DNA from: Sphagnum compactum
Lineage: Eukaryota; Bryophyta; Sphagnopsida; Sphagnales
Direction: 5' to 3'
DNA: 64,000 nucleotides
Assembly: GCA_965153455.1 (NCBI GenBank)
Contig: OZ234497.1
Coordinates: 14,060,302-14,124,301, forward strand
Shown: positions 14,598-26,581 of the stretch, piece by piece
Layout of the letters: each line of letters starts with the position of its first letter
Numbering within the stretch: position 1 is the first letter of the stretch
Made by a program: the position numbers and the translations under genes
The notes under the pieces: model-generated
Told to the model about the DNA's origin: nothing
The model's input: the letters and a program-made list of their open reading frames with translations, nothing else
Databases searched by the model: none

Positions 14598-15068
14598 AAG
14601 GACAACCTCACATTATAAGGAGCACTTGTGGCAATGATTCCTAATATATGGGTTGTGCAATATGTGATGCATCGTATGTGGTACTCGTATGCATAGTGCC
14701 AAATCTAGTTTTTGTCCTAAGAAATTGTTAGTTGAGTATGGAGAACATACTCAACTAAGGACAACCTCACATTATAAGGAGCACTTGTGGCAATGATTCC
14801 TAACATATGGGTTGTGCAATATGTGATGCATCGTATGTGGTACTCGTATGCATAGTGCCAAATCTAGTTTTTGTCCTAAGAAATTGCTAGTTGAGTATGG
14901 AGAACATACTCAACTAAGGACAACCTCACATTATAAGGAGCACTTGTGGCAATGATTCCTAACATATGGGTTGTGCAATATGTGATGCATTGTATGTGGT
15001 ACTCATATGCATAGTGCCAAATCTAGTTTTTGTCCTAAGAAATTGTTAGTTGAGTATGGAGAACATAC
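14598..15068. repeat. 159-bp tandem repeat, three units, each ending in a hairpin
   Basis: Units begin with AAGGACAACCTCACATTATA at 14598, 14757 and 14916, giving an exact 159-base period. The copies differ at only a handful of positions (for example ATATATGG against ACATATGG, CATCGTATG against CATTGTATG). The end of units 1 and 2 is a perfect inverted repeat, AGTTGAGTATG - gagaa - CATACTCAACT. In unit 3 the right arm is lost at the array edge (CATACCATGG). High copy identity implies recent expansion or homogenisation. There is no open frame across the array, and at three units it could be a seed of a satellite. Confidence 0.9.
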
Positions 15069-15918
15069 CATGGTTGCAGCTAATGGCTTTCTTTACTACC
15101 AAGAAACAAGGACATGTCTGATATCACCTTGTATGTGTGTTGTAAGTGGTGAGAATCCCTGAGATTATTAGCAGGTTTTGTGACAGACTTTGTCATTGAA
15201 GGTTGTAGCTGGCCTTGATGGGAACAACATCATAGCACAAGGCACACTAAATGGGTTTTGATATCCTCCTACTTAGACTCAAGTGGAGCAGAATATTTTG
15301 TTCAACTTCTTGTGTTCACCCCATGAGACACGCAAGCCATAGTCAATTGGGAGGTGGGTGAGAGTGTAGTTCTTGCAAAACAAACATTACATAAGTCTGT
15401 AACAATACATGGACATTCATTTTTGCTTGTCAATCAGTGAGTTTTCATGTATATATATATCCACATGTGTATCAAGTAGTCTTGAAATCAAATTTCCCCT
15501 AGATCACAGATCCAAATTCCACATTGTGAGATGCATCAGCACAGAAGAAACATACTTGCTTCGTAGAACATAAAACTTTGCATTCTTAAAATCTTTCATG
15601 GAGCACTACAGCATGTAGCAAACACTCCAATTTAACACTTACGGATTCTAATCTAAGCCCTCATTTGTGTGGTGAAAAACCAACATAATTGTTACAATTT
15701 ACAAAGAATGAGGTCTCAGCTTCCAGAACATGTCAATCCATACCTTAAAAATTGAGATTCTATAAGTCCCACATTGTGCCTGTGCATGGGCTAGTTGTGC
15801 ATAAGTAATACATTCAACCTAAGGAATTTTTTAAAAAATCCTTAACTTATGAGTGAGTATTTGGAGATGCCCCAAATTGGTACCAGTGCAAGTCTAAGAA
15901 CTCTAGAATTTTGGTGTT
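15069..15918. other. Downstream flank of the ABCG gene
   Basis: Non-coding sequence between the tandem array and the ABCG stop codon. It should contain the 3' UTR and polyadenylation region of the minus-strand gene in its right part. No other gene is recognised. Confidence 0.5.
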
Positions 15919-18900
15919 TTATTTTCTGGATTTCATACTACGAAGTGCAATGTAGGCCAAGAAGCGAAAAACAACAACCATAAGAAATAAAGCGCCCACT
16001 TCCACACCCCCACCTCCCAAGGATATACCACGGAATGCTGATGATGTAGCAATACTCTGGCATCCCATGCTACTCCCACAGCCATACTGCGCATTGCGTG
16101 AATACTGCACTTTGATCAACAGTCTATATGAATAGTTGTTGAGGGAGAGGTACTTCAACCAGCTTATCCAGACTGGTATACTCTGCAAAACCAATAAATT
16201 CCAAGACCCAATTTTCTTTAGTTGTGAGAAAATTGAGCAAAATTCTTTTTTGGGGTGTTGTATGTCAGGTAAATAAAACAGTGCCTGTATATGCATAGCC
16301 TGATCAAATCTAACTGCAGGGGAAAAATGTGTGTGGTGGGTGCTTAATTAATTTCAGCAAGAATGTGGTGGGTTAGTTTATGCTACTTGCTGTACCTGAA
16401 CAAAGAAGCCCCCTGTAAGCATGAAAGTCAGCATTATGATTGATGCCAATGTGCTTGCCTTCTTCACATCCATCATTGCCGCACCCAACAAAAACCCTAA
16501 TCCCTGCAAAAGTAGACATATATACATCAACACCAACAACTCAAAAAAAAATGCAATGTCAGTGTCCATTTGGACTCCTGGAGTAGTACTTGTTGGACTA
16601 GACTAAATCACCACCCATGGTCTTTGCATCTCCTTGACACTAGCTAGTGAGTAAGAAAGGGTTATTTGATTAAGCACCCACTGGATGTTTAAACCCTGCC
16701 TGCAGTGTGGAGGGTTAACATGCCTAATTCTTCAACCCAAATTTGTAAAATCTCTTAAACCCAGATGTCTATTTCTTAAACCTAAATGTGTAATTCTTAA
16801 ACCCAAAGGTCTAATTCTTTGAACAATCCATTGAATTACAAGTAAAATGTTGACAAGGTGAAGTCTTTGATGATTTTTTTTGTTGGAGGGAGGGGTCAGG
16901 GACAAAAGAACTAATCCAGTGCTGTACCTGTGAGGCAATGACAAAGAGGTAAACAGAAATGACACTGAGGAGGAATGCAGCAGCAGTCCTGCGAAGATTT
17001 GTCATGAAGTAGACAATGATGAGGAATATGGAAGGCAGGACCAAGTCCAAGGGCAAATCACCCAGTGTCCGTGCAAAAAAGTAAGCAGTTAAGCTATACA
17101 AGTCGGAGGCCCGTTCTTTCATCAGCATTGCTCTTTCCAAAGGGAAAGAGAAGATTGCTGTGAAAAGAGGATACATGCCCCAAAAGATGGCAATGAAAAA
17201 CACCAATCCCAACTGGCTTGAAAGTTCAGTCTCTGTGTCAAGCTTGGACTGCCACCAAAGTAAGCCCACAATAATCGATAATGTGACTACTTGCACAAAT
17301 TTCAACCAGTTGAGGTAATCGTGTCGCCTTTCCTTCCATCCTCTGACCAACAGTACCATAAATTGTTGGACCCATGTTGAGCTGCGCTCCATCTTCTCTA
17401 GTGTTGCTAGTCTCAATTCTTTTGTTATCTCTGAGTCAGCTTGTAATATTGTTTCCTCTTTAGGTGCAAGTTCTTGATGGTAAGAATCCACAAGGAACTG
17501 AAATTTAGCAAACAAAAATTTGTCAATTTATTGAACAACAAAATACCTCATGATTTGAGTTCCAGGATCACATAATATCAATACCTTTTTAGCCAAAACC
17601 AGTTCAGCCAACAAATTGTAAATTTTTTCCAAGATTGAAAGGATGCTTAAAAAGATGATATGATCCAAAGACCTCCTTCTTTGCTGAAAAGAAAAGTGGA
17701 CAAGAAGGGTGTGCCAGGACATCACCTCTTGAATGTCAAGTTTGGTGATTGTGGGTGGTTGCTTCTGAGTGGTAGTGGAGACAGCGCTCGATTGTCTCTT
17801 GATGGCCCTTTGGGTCAAGGATAAGGGTATTAACACATCATTCACATTGCCACTTGCCAAATCAAGAACAAAGTCTGCGGGATTCATGGGTATCTGGGGC
17901 ACCAGACCCAATCTTGTTGAGAAGTAATCTGATGCAGCTCTGGCATTCCCAAAGTAGATTGTGTGTCCTTCTGACAGCAAAATCAGTTTATCAAACATGT
18001 GGAATAACCTGCTGGATGGCTGATGGATTGTTGTCAGCACTGTGCGCCCTGTCTGGCAAACAATTATACAAAAAATCAGTATCCCGGTTAGCACTTCTCT
18101 CAGACAATTTAATTCATATTTTTCTTCTCTTGATTGATGGGTTCACATAAAAAATTTGTATGGAATCTGAAATCAGCTTGCTCCACCACATGATGCCCTT
18201 GGAGGACATGATGATTATGATTTGATAGATACAATAGGAAACAACAACAACAAATTGACACTAAAAGTTGACAAATTTATGACAGAAATCATCCTGAAAA
18301 AGTCCCAAAGAAGCAAGTCATTATTCTAAGTTCACCTGAGCTATGGACTGTATAACTTGGATGATGCGCAGCGCAATCGTGGAGTCCAAGCCAGATGTAG
18401 GTTCATCCAAGTATAACAAGGAGGGATCCACTAGAATTTCATGACCAATGCACACCCGCTTCCGTTCACCGCCTGAAATACCTCGCAAGAAGGGTCCCCC
18501 AATTATTGTGTTTTGGCACCTACACAAACAACACAGCACAATTCCATTCATAATATATGTGTACACTTGAACTTTTTTGATGCAATGTTCTTAGATTTGG
18601 CTTATTTAACAGGGCCGCAGTGTACTTCAATTTATCCAAGAAGACTAAATCAATGAGACCTTAAATTGATTAGTCCAGTATAAGCAACCCATAAGCAAGT
18701 CTTGCAGAAGATTTCATTGGAGATCAATTTCCTTTCCTGAAGAGAATTTATGCTGATATAAGGAGAGGTATTAAGATGAAGAAAAAGGATCTGAGACTGG
18801 TGATTAGAGGATCTACATCCAGCTCACCTTTCAAGACCAAGATCAACAATGCAATCTTGAGCTCGGGAGATTTTTTGAGAGCGTGTCAAACTGTTGGGTA

Positions 18901-20910
18901 ATCGAAGCAGAGCAGCATACATCAGTGTCTCTCTCACTGTCAAGTTTGGGAATAGAACGTCATCCTGTGTCACAAACCCCATTCTGAAAAACCCCCCATC
19001 CATGCACCCATCCACCCAACCAAAGGTTAATGAGATTGGCACATGCTCCTTCTCATATCTGGGTTCAAGGAAAAACCAAAAGAAGCTTCACAAGTTTACT
19101 TGTAAAGAAGCAAGCTCAGCATGGGAGACTTCTCTAATCCAACACACAGACTGAATTCCTCATTTATTTGTACAACATCATTTTTTGTGTAGTCAAATCT
19201 TGAAGATTTTTGGCAACTTTGTCTTATATATCTCAAAGTCTGTGAAAGTAAATTCATTCATGTTTTCAAAAGTTTTACATCAAACTAGAAAAGGAGGTTT
19301 GGACACACATCCAATGGATTTCAGTGTGTCGAATTTGATTTTTCACATGTGACAATACAATGGCACTGATCAATACATGAAGAATGGGCAGGAAGAAGTA
19401 CAGAAAAAACAAAGTTCCTACTGCTTGCAAAGTTTCCATGCAGAAATGATAGATCTTCTCACATAGTATAGATTAATTATTATCCACAAGAGTTTGCAGA
19501 ATTCGGCACATAAATAAGAAGATCAAGTGTACATAGTTTGGGATAGACTAGTAACCAGATTTGCGTATCAACCAACAACAGTGTTGTTGCACAATTTCAA
19601 CAGAAAAAAATTGGTTTTCTTCTGCAGTTTGTTGCAACCTGTTTTCAATGGGTGGATTAAACTGCTGGCAAACAGGTAGCTTGTTTCTTTTCTAAACTGA
19701 ATTTTCGCGACTTGGTGACAAAAATTATCCAGTGAGACTCATGTTTCCAAGGATTTTTGTGAAAAAATTGCACCAAGACTCACCAGATTTCTAAGAATTT
19801 TTATTTTTATTTTTTGAGTTTTGTCATATTTAGACAATTATTAGGTTCCAGCCTAAAGGTCACAAAATAATAGCCAGTTAACTCAACCCCGGCCTCCCCC
19901 AAGTTAGCATACCAATTATAACATAGATAGCAAGCAAGCTCATTAAATTAAGGAAATGTCTTGAGCTCTGCACTAGTGCTCCAGATTCCTAATTCCTTCC
20001 TTCCTTGCCACAGAAATCAGGGAGGAATGTCCTGAGAAGAAGGGAAAACAATATATATATATGTATATGCCTAATTCTTACCTTCGTTTGAGAGCTTTGT
20101 GATAAGGGAGATCATTGTAGGAGATGGTGCCAGAGACCCCAGCATGTAGACCTCTGGCTGCCAGAGCGTTGAGCAACGTGGTTTTGCCTGAGCCTGAAGG
20201 TCCCATGATTGCCAGCATCTCCCCTGGTTTCACCATCCCTGTCACACCATCCAAGATGGTCTTCTCCACCTTCTTACGCCCCACGGACGTTGCTGCTACT
20301 TGATGATTCTGCTGCATCTCCTGCAGCTTACTACTACTACTACTACTGGACTTCCTCTTACTCGGCAGACGTGTCCAACACATCATTGCAGCTGCAGCCT
20401 GCTCTGCAATTGTCACCTTACTCCTTACATCCACAAACTGCTTCCCTCACACCCCCCACACCCACTAAACCCAATGAAAAAATAATAATATGATGCTCAA
20501 GCTATAAATTATTGCTGCTGTTCGTGTGCATGCCAGTGATCCGCGAATGTTTATTTTGTATAGATGAGATCAAGATGGTGTACTGTAACAAGTGCTTTTC
20601 CCCCAGACCCAATTGTTTAGAGTACTACCTTGAGGATGATGGGCACAGGTGGTTTGCGACCATGGGTAGTATGAGGCATCACTAGTGTTACAACGTTTGA
20701 CGATGGATTGCTGGTGTTGATATTTTTCTCGGCGGCTCCCATCTGCATAGACTTGCAGTCGTACAAGTCGCTGTACAAATTGCTTCTCTCTTTAGCACTC
20801 CAGTTGTCCACCGGCTCTTCTAGTACTGTATCATCCGGTATTGCAATAGCTACTTCATGATGCTTGGAAATACTATTTGGCTCGGACGACATGTAACTAG
20901 GCCTCGCCAT
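15919..20910 (-). CDS. ABCG half-size transporter, ABCG22-like, eight exons
   Basis: Eight exons with GT-AG borders join into one open frame of 748 codons: 20910-20629, 20437-20082, 18983-18828, 18519-18336, 18052-17726, 17497-16928, 16503-16396 and 16182-15919. Visible motifs are Walker A GPSGSGKT (about residue 173), the signature ISGGERKR (about 279), Walker B LLYLDEP (about 302) and the H-loop TTIHQPSS (about 336). The membrane domain begins in exon 6 with [14 protein letters not shown] and continues to the C-terminal [12 protein letters not shown]. Order (ATP-binding domain before the membrane domain) and length match plant WBC/ABCG half-transporters of the ABCG21/22/27 group, which act as dimers in the plasma membrane; ABCG22 affects stomatal water loss in Arabidopsis. 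A serine run (SSSSSSS) and a long loop precede the ATP-binding core. I chose ATG 20910 (MARPSYMS); an in-frame ATG at 21021 would add 37 residues. The substrate cannot be read from sequence. Confidence 0.93.
16731..16820. repeat. Intronic minisatellite, CTTAAACCCAAATGTCTAATT units
   Basis: Four imperfect units of about 22 bases lie within intron 6 of the ABCG gene. They contain an AAACCC core that resembles a degenerate plant telomere repeat on the complementary strand. They fall between acceptor and donor and do not disturb the exons. Confidence 0.6.
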
Positions 20911-21570
20911 TTTGCTTTGCTTGGGCCTGATCACAAGTAAACTTATTATCGACACCAGCTTCACCAACATAACACTAAAGAAAAGTTTGCGTCCAGTTGA
21001 GTAACAATCGCATTCATGCACATGTTAGTTTAACCAACCTGTCTCTGTTTGTACTGAGGGAGGGTCTGAGGCAGCTGCTCAACAACAACAACAACAACAA
21101 CATATAATTTTTGTATCCATGTTGAAAACAGCGCCCAAGAGCTCTGAGCCTTGATCAAACACATCAAAGAACCTGATCCAGGGGCTGGCAAATTGCAATA
21201 TACGTATATGTGTGCGTGTGTGTGTTGAAGTAAACAGTCTATTCAGAGCTTGCACTAGATTTACTGACACTGAATTCTTGAACAACAATCTAGTACCATA
21301 CCTGCTCCTACTGCTGTTCTTCAAAAGCTTGATGATCTGCTGCTGCTTGTGATGCTTGTGATGTGGATGATCGTATAACTGATGATGCTGCTGCTGCTTG
21401 TGATGCTTGCGATGTGGATGATCATATAACTGATGATGATGCTGCTGCAAGGATTATTGATGATCAAGGAGGACAAGTAGTGGAGGAGGAGGACAAGCTG
21501 GAGCTTACAGGATGGATCACACAAACGAAATTGTTCATCCTCTGCCAGGCTTTCGTAGGAGCCTCATGAG
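20911..21570 (-). promoter_or_regulatory. 5' leader and promoter-side region of the ABCG gene
   Basis: Sequence directly upstream of the chosen start codon. The open frame of exon 1 continues upstream to 21021, so translation might start earlier. Two copies of a segment of about 50-55 bases rich in TGATG and CTGCTG lie at about 21333-21447, followed by dinucleotide-poor sequence. There is also an AAC trinucleotide run at 21080-21102. I see no unambiguous TATA box, so assignment as leader or promoter rests on position only. Confidence 0.4.
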
Positions 21571-24181
21571 AGTTTGTTTTGGGTGGAATTATTTTCTTTA
21601 TTTAATTTTGCTGAGTTTTGAGAGTTTGTTTTTGGTGGAATTATTTTCTTTCTAATTTGCTGAGTGTTTTTTAAAAAAACTTGTTGCCAAGTGGCAAATT
21701 GAAGAAGAAGAAGTGACTAAGCCACTAGAAGAACCGCCAATTCCATAACACAATAGATGTTGTTTACACGCAACTGCAATTCTACATAGACCCCATTTAC
21801 AAAGCATGCAAGATTCCAGCAAGTCTGGTCTAGAAGCTAAATTTTGCTTAGCCTGACACTTGCACAAGCAAGCTTTCTTTATTTTCTTTATCTGGGGAAC
21901 AAGTGGACAAATTCATTGCACAGAGGAACAAGCTTTCAGCATTGATTGAATTAGGCCTTGTGGAGTTAGGGAAAGGTGAAAAGAACCCCATCTGCTCAAG
22001 CCAATCATAGTTTTTCGCATTATAGCATCGACTAGCAGAAAAAGAAAAGATTTGTCATCAGAGGCTCCTCCCTTCTCGAAAAGCAACAGCTTCTCGAAAA
22101 GGTTGCTTGCAGGGATGATCTGATTCAATCAATCAGTCTATCTCGTGAACAACCATCTAGAGCCCACCTGAACATTTGGGACTTTTTTTGCCAACTTTTT
22201 TGTTGGGGGAATATCTGCTGCTTGCACGGATGATATAATAATCAGTCTATATATCTTTTGGACAGCCATAGAACCCACCCGGACATGTTGTCTGCCCCAG
22301 TTTATATTTATTAGTCCAAGTTGAAATGGTGACAAACAATTTTGAAAATCAAAACTTCATGGAGCTAATGAAGGCTCAGCTTGCACTCAGGGGTGGTGGG
22401 AGCTTGCTTTCTCACAGACAAAAGGAAAAAAAACATCAACCCCCCCCCCCCCACCCCTTTTCTTGAACAATTTTTATTTTTTCTAGGTTTTTGCATGTTG
22501 TGAGCTGACATGCCAACCTTTTTGTATTGCCAAGTTAAGTTTGGAAACATGGGTTTTGGGGACTTTTTGCTTGGATTCTCGTCGGAATGCAAACACCAAC
22601 TCAGTTCAACATGTTATTTTATTTATTTTGGGTTTTTGTCATTCAATGCTTGCCTTCCTTTTTGTTAGTGGATATCTTTGGAAACACGGGTTTTTGCGAA
22701 TCTGGTGGATCCAGTGAGAAGAATCCAATGTCGTGTTTGTTGTATTATCACCCTTGGGTCATGACAAATTTGGACGTTCTATCATCACGTGACACATCAT
22801 GCATTGGATAGTGAAGGTGATGTCCTTTTTGGGCCAAACTTTATCTTTATCACAAGAGAGCCACAGGAAAAAGCAACAAGAGAAAGGAACAGGGAAAAAA
22901 CAAAAGGCATGGCCGACCAAAACAATTAAAAAGCATTTCAGAAACACACAATCCCTATCACAATTACCTATCACTTAATTGTCAATTGTGAAAACAAAGT
23001 CAACTCTGTTGCACGCAACATCATCAACAATACGAATTGAAAGGAACTTGTTTCAGGGAATTGGAATGCCCAAAAAGACCAAAAGGAGCTTAAAAAGAGA
23101 AGGCATAGCTAGCTCAACTTGTGTAACAAAATGACCATCCATCAAAAAACACTATCAGACATTGAACTTATCAAAAAATAGAATGGAAAAATTAAAATAT
23201 ATGTCAATTCTTTTGTGTTATGTTTTTATTAGGGTTTAAAGTAAAATAAATGACATGGAGTTTTTAGGCAAGGAACAAAAGTCGTATCCCCTGAGAGCCA
23301 AAGGTTGGAGTTTTAAAGCAGGGAAGCCAAAACCCTTCCTCCTTGGAAAAAGTCAAAGACTGAGTTTTTTCAAAAAAAAATTAAGTGTCCTTGTTTTTTT
23401 TAATATCAAAGTTTGAGGTTTTGTGAAAAAAACCAAAACCACTCCAAAACCTTAACTTAAAGCCTAGTCAAACGGGAAAAAAACTGTATGAATAACTAGA
23501 ATCTCATCATGCTCCTTCAATAGTCAAAGGTTGCAAGTTTCACATAATTTATAAAGTGGAAACCAGGGTCAAAATGTGAGGGGATTCTCTAAGCAGAATA
23601 AAGTGAAAAGTGCCTTGTACGCTCTCAATACTTTGGATTCATTCATGACTTATATCATTATGCAAGATTGATGTGACATATCTTGATTTGCTAGCTCTTT
23701 TTCAAGAGTGGAAGAAAATGCAAAACACACATATCTTAACCAGTGTTGTTGGATTCTTGATTTCGAAAGGAACATTCCACCTGGGTACTATTTTTTTCTG
23801 TTTTCAATTGAATCTCTGGTCCAGTCTCGTGACTGATTTTTTGAATTGTTAAGACTTTCGATTGTTATCATTTTGAGAAAGAATTTTAAACCAGTTTGCT
23901 TTCATCTCTATAATGCACAACTTTTTTTCTTTGTTTTTTTTTGTTGCGGCTGTAATATTAGGTTGTTCAAATAATACACACAATTAAAGATAGATATTAT
24001 GTAACCCAAATGCAGTAATGTGTCTAAAATATAGGATCAAGTTTATATTTCTTTTATAAAAAGCATAATTATGTATCTAAAGAACCTTAACCTATTTAAA
24101 ATGGAACATCTCTGATTTAAGTTCTAATTCTGAAAAAAAGTGAATTCTCTAGTTTGATCCCAATGGTGATTTGAAGGAAAC
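21571..24181. other. Intergenic DNA, no gene seen
   Basis: It contains a direct repeat of GAGTTTGTTTT(T)GGTGGAATTATTTTCTTT at about 21570 and 21620 and a poly-C run at 22441-22452. None of the short open frames resembles a known protein, and neither coding exons nor transposon ends were recognised. Confidence 0.5.
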
Positions 24182-24475
24182 TTGAAACCTATAGTAATAG
24201 ATAATCATATGGTAGTCATCCAAGTACATATTGGGAAGAATACAATAGAGGATGTGTTGTTAAATGGAGGTTTTAGGGTTAATATTATCACAAAACAATT
24301 GAGATTGAAGTTGGGGCTTCTAAAGCCTAAACTTACACCATATAATATGAGGATGGTAGATCAAACAACCACAAAACCAATGGGCTTGATTAGAGATCTG
24401 AAGATATATGTTCATGGCATTCCTTACATTATCATTCCAAATAGGGCATTGTTTAGCAAAGGACTTGTGTTTTAA
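24182..24475 (+). pseudogene. Retroelement aspartic protease fragment
   Basis: A 97-codon frame contains VLLNGGFRVNIITKQLRLKL, then a stretch with MRMVDQ, PMGLIRDLKIYVHGIPY and a hydrophobic end. This is the layout of the pepsin-like protease domain of Ty3/gypsy-type plant retroelements, where the catalytic motif normally reads LLDGGS or LLDSGS. Here the aspartate is asparagine and the following serine is phenylalanine, so catalysis should be lost. No reverse transcriptase, integrase or long terminal repeat is recognised next to it, so only a short relic remains. Confidence 0.65.
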
Positions 24476-24501
24476 GTTTCTTATGATTCCATTTAAACGT
24501 A

Positions 24502-24875
24502 CTTAGGCAATGGACTTAGGTCCTGAGGTATTCATCTAAGTCTAGTTATAGCAATAAGGGAGAGGAATAAGAGGACCTATGTCCTTAAAAATTTTTGATT
24601 CCAGTAATTTAGTACTAAGGTAATGGACTTAGGTCCTAAGGTGGTCATCTAGGTTCAATTATAGTAGTAAAGGGGAGGAGTAAGAAAACCTATGTCTTGA
24701 ATTTTATTTGATTCCAATAATCTATTACTAAGGCAATGGACTTAGGTCCTAAACTGTTCATCTGGGTTCAATTATAACAGTAAAGGGGAGGAGTAAGAGG
24801 ACCTATGTCCTGAATTTTGTTTGATTTCAGTAACCTAGTATTAAGGTAATGCTCTTGGGCCTTGAGTTTTTCCTA
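24502..24875. repeat. About 113-bp tandem repeat, a little over three units
   Basis: The phrase AAGG(C/T)AATGGACTTAGGTCCT recurs at about 24504, 24616 and 24729, with a shortened start at about 24843. Each is followed by CATCT..GTTCAATTATA and GGGGAGGAGTAAGA. The units differ at roughly one base in ten. The array starts directly downstream of the retroelement protease fragment and might be part of that element's non-coding region, but this is inference. Confidence 0.85.
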
Positions 24876-25507
24876 TCATTCGAGTTAGGGTACTGACCTA
24901 CCATAGTTGTGTCTTGAGTTTTTTGAACTTCCATTTTATGTACTAGCATAATTGACATGTGTCCTGATGTATTTTGGCAACTATAACTTTGTTAAATCCA
25001 AGAACTATGTCATGAATTTGGATCATGTTTCTAATGCAAGTATTCAATTTTAACTTTTGTCCTACACCTTGTAAATGGCAACTGCTCAAAGCAAACTAAA
25101 TGTTCTGAAATACAGAAATTTGACAATCTCTTGCCTGTCCAACTATAGGTGCTCAGTGTATCAACACCCATGAACAGAATGAGGGACAAAACAAGTTTTG
25201 ACCTTAAAAGCTCATTAACAGCACTACAAGTCTTGATAGAATGCTCCCACTAGCAAGAGCAAAGGTAGTCACCTTAATTGAATCCTATATATCTCAGATA
25301 CATCTTGCCCATTGCCTTTGACAATCAGGTTTATGCAAACCCCCTTCACATTCAATATGAAAAAATGAACAATAAACTATGGTAAGAAACAACTGTGTAG
25401 TCTGCACTTTTGCATGGATAATGCATCACTGATTACATCTGACAGTGTGGAAATTCTTCTAAAAACTTCTGCTACAGCATTCCAGTGTGAATGTATTATT
25501 ATCATAC
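24876..25507. other. Intergenic flank, no gene seen
   Basis: Non-coding sequence between the 113-bp array and the PX-domain exons. Nothing is recognised apart from repeats of short GTCCT-containing phrases that fade out from the array. Confidence 0.4.
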
Positions 25508-26153
25508 CTCAAGAAGTAAGGTGCTTGAGTTCATACGCATCAGTGAATGTTTAGCTGGGGCTGCTGGCAATTTCTTCTTTGGAAAAGACTGCTTTAATTG
25601 CAGGACACAGAGAACCACTTCTGTTTCAGGATCTTGCAGCCTAAACCTCCTATGCATGATATGAAAATGGATGAACTAAAGATTTTTGTGAGTGAATCTC
25701 TCTCCAGTACACTGGAAACAGTGAGAACAAAACAAAAAATCATTTGAAAAGCTTAAGGTGTAGCAAATACTCACTGCAGTAAAAAGCTTCAAGAAATCAC
25801 TGAATCTTCGAAGTATTCCCCTCAATGCACTAATGCCATCAGGGGACTGAATACCCACTTGCACCCTGAAAAACTACCATCCCAAACATAACTCCCAAAA
25901 TCAAAGAGGAGAGAGACAGAAGCTTGCTTGCTTTTGCATGAACCAATTTTCAACACTTGATTAGCTAAGAAATGACAGATTTCTCAGTACAAAGGACAGA
26001 ATGAATGGTAGCAGGAAAGCAACAGTGTTGTACCACAATGGGATTGACAAAGGAACCATCTGCAGCTTTGGCTTCAGGTAAGACCACCCATGAGGGAATG
26101 AATGCACAATAGCTCCATCCAGTGCACGAATCATGGGGCCACTTAGTGTGCAT
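25508..26153 (-). pseudogene. First half of an EREX-like PX-domain gene (three exons)
   Basis: Three minus-strand exons read through GT-AG borders. Exon A (26153-26034) contains [13 protein letters not shown] and IPSWVVLP. Exon B (25873-25775) contains [13 protein letters not shown] and [11 protein letters not shown]. Exon C (about 25588-25508) contains SFPKKKLPAAPAKHSLMRM and ends LLLE at a donor site. These match the N-terminal and phosphoinositide-binding PX parts of the plant endosomal RAB5-effector family EREX/EREL. The frame is open through all three exons and the phases agree. The gene stops here: the exon expected next (RRYALEDW) is not downstream on this strand but lies at 31557 on the opposite strand. 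The upstream start exon is not identified; ATG 26153 has an in-frame stop 15 bases before it. Confidence 0.75.
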
Positions 26154-26503
26154 AGGAGTCTCAAATCATGGAAGCTGGTATCTGACATTCAATCGTCTTA
26201 TTATCACCAAGGGTCTGATGTAATGTGGAACACAATTCCAAAGCTTCTCTCACAGATACAAAACAAAGAACTTCTAGTACCAAATTCATGCAAAATTTTT
26301 GCCATTCAATAACAGCCTTATGACATTTAGGATCTTACTTTAGATCCTCATTCCCAGTTTGAAGAGCTAACTGTGGAAATGCTATCAAACAAGTAATTTG
26401 GATTGACTCCATGAGCAGATAGATTACCCCACCAAGTCTCATGGACAATTTGTATTGCAGATTTTAACAACAATACCAATCCAAAAATGCGACTAGGCAA
26501 AAA

Positions 26504-26542
26504 GGTTTAGGGTTTAGGGTTCAAACCCTAAACCCTAAACCC
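26504..26542. repeat. Head-to-head interstitial telomere repeat
   Basis: GGTTTAGGGTTTAGGGTT at 26504-26521 is followed after two bases by its exact reverse complement at 26524-26541, with one more C at 26542. It is a perfect inverted repeat with 18-base arms made of the plant telomere heptamer TTTAGGG. The orientation, G-rich strand running into C-rich strand, is that expected from two telomere-like ends joined together. It lies between the 5' sides of the minus-strand PX exons and the plus-strand carrier exons. Single telo-boxes also occur in plant promoters, which is an alternative reading. Confidence 0.9.
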
Positions 26543-26581
26543 AGCGACGACCACACCCTCAAAGTACAAGGACTACACTAG

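Noticed and set aside
14598-15068. Possible CRISPR-like array
   Set aside because: The units are 159 bases and nearly identical throughout with no variable spacers, in plant nuclear DNA; it is a tandem repeat.
21079-21450. Histidine- and glutamine-rich 123-codon minus-strand frame upstream of the ABCG gene
   Set aside because: It comes from CTG/ATG-type repeats and an AAC run in the gene's leader and is not a plausible separate protein.
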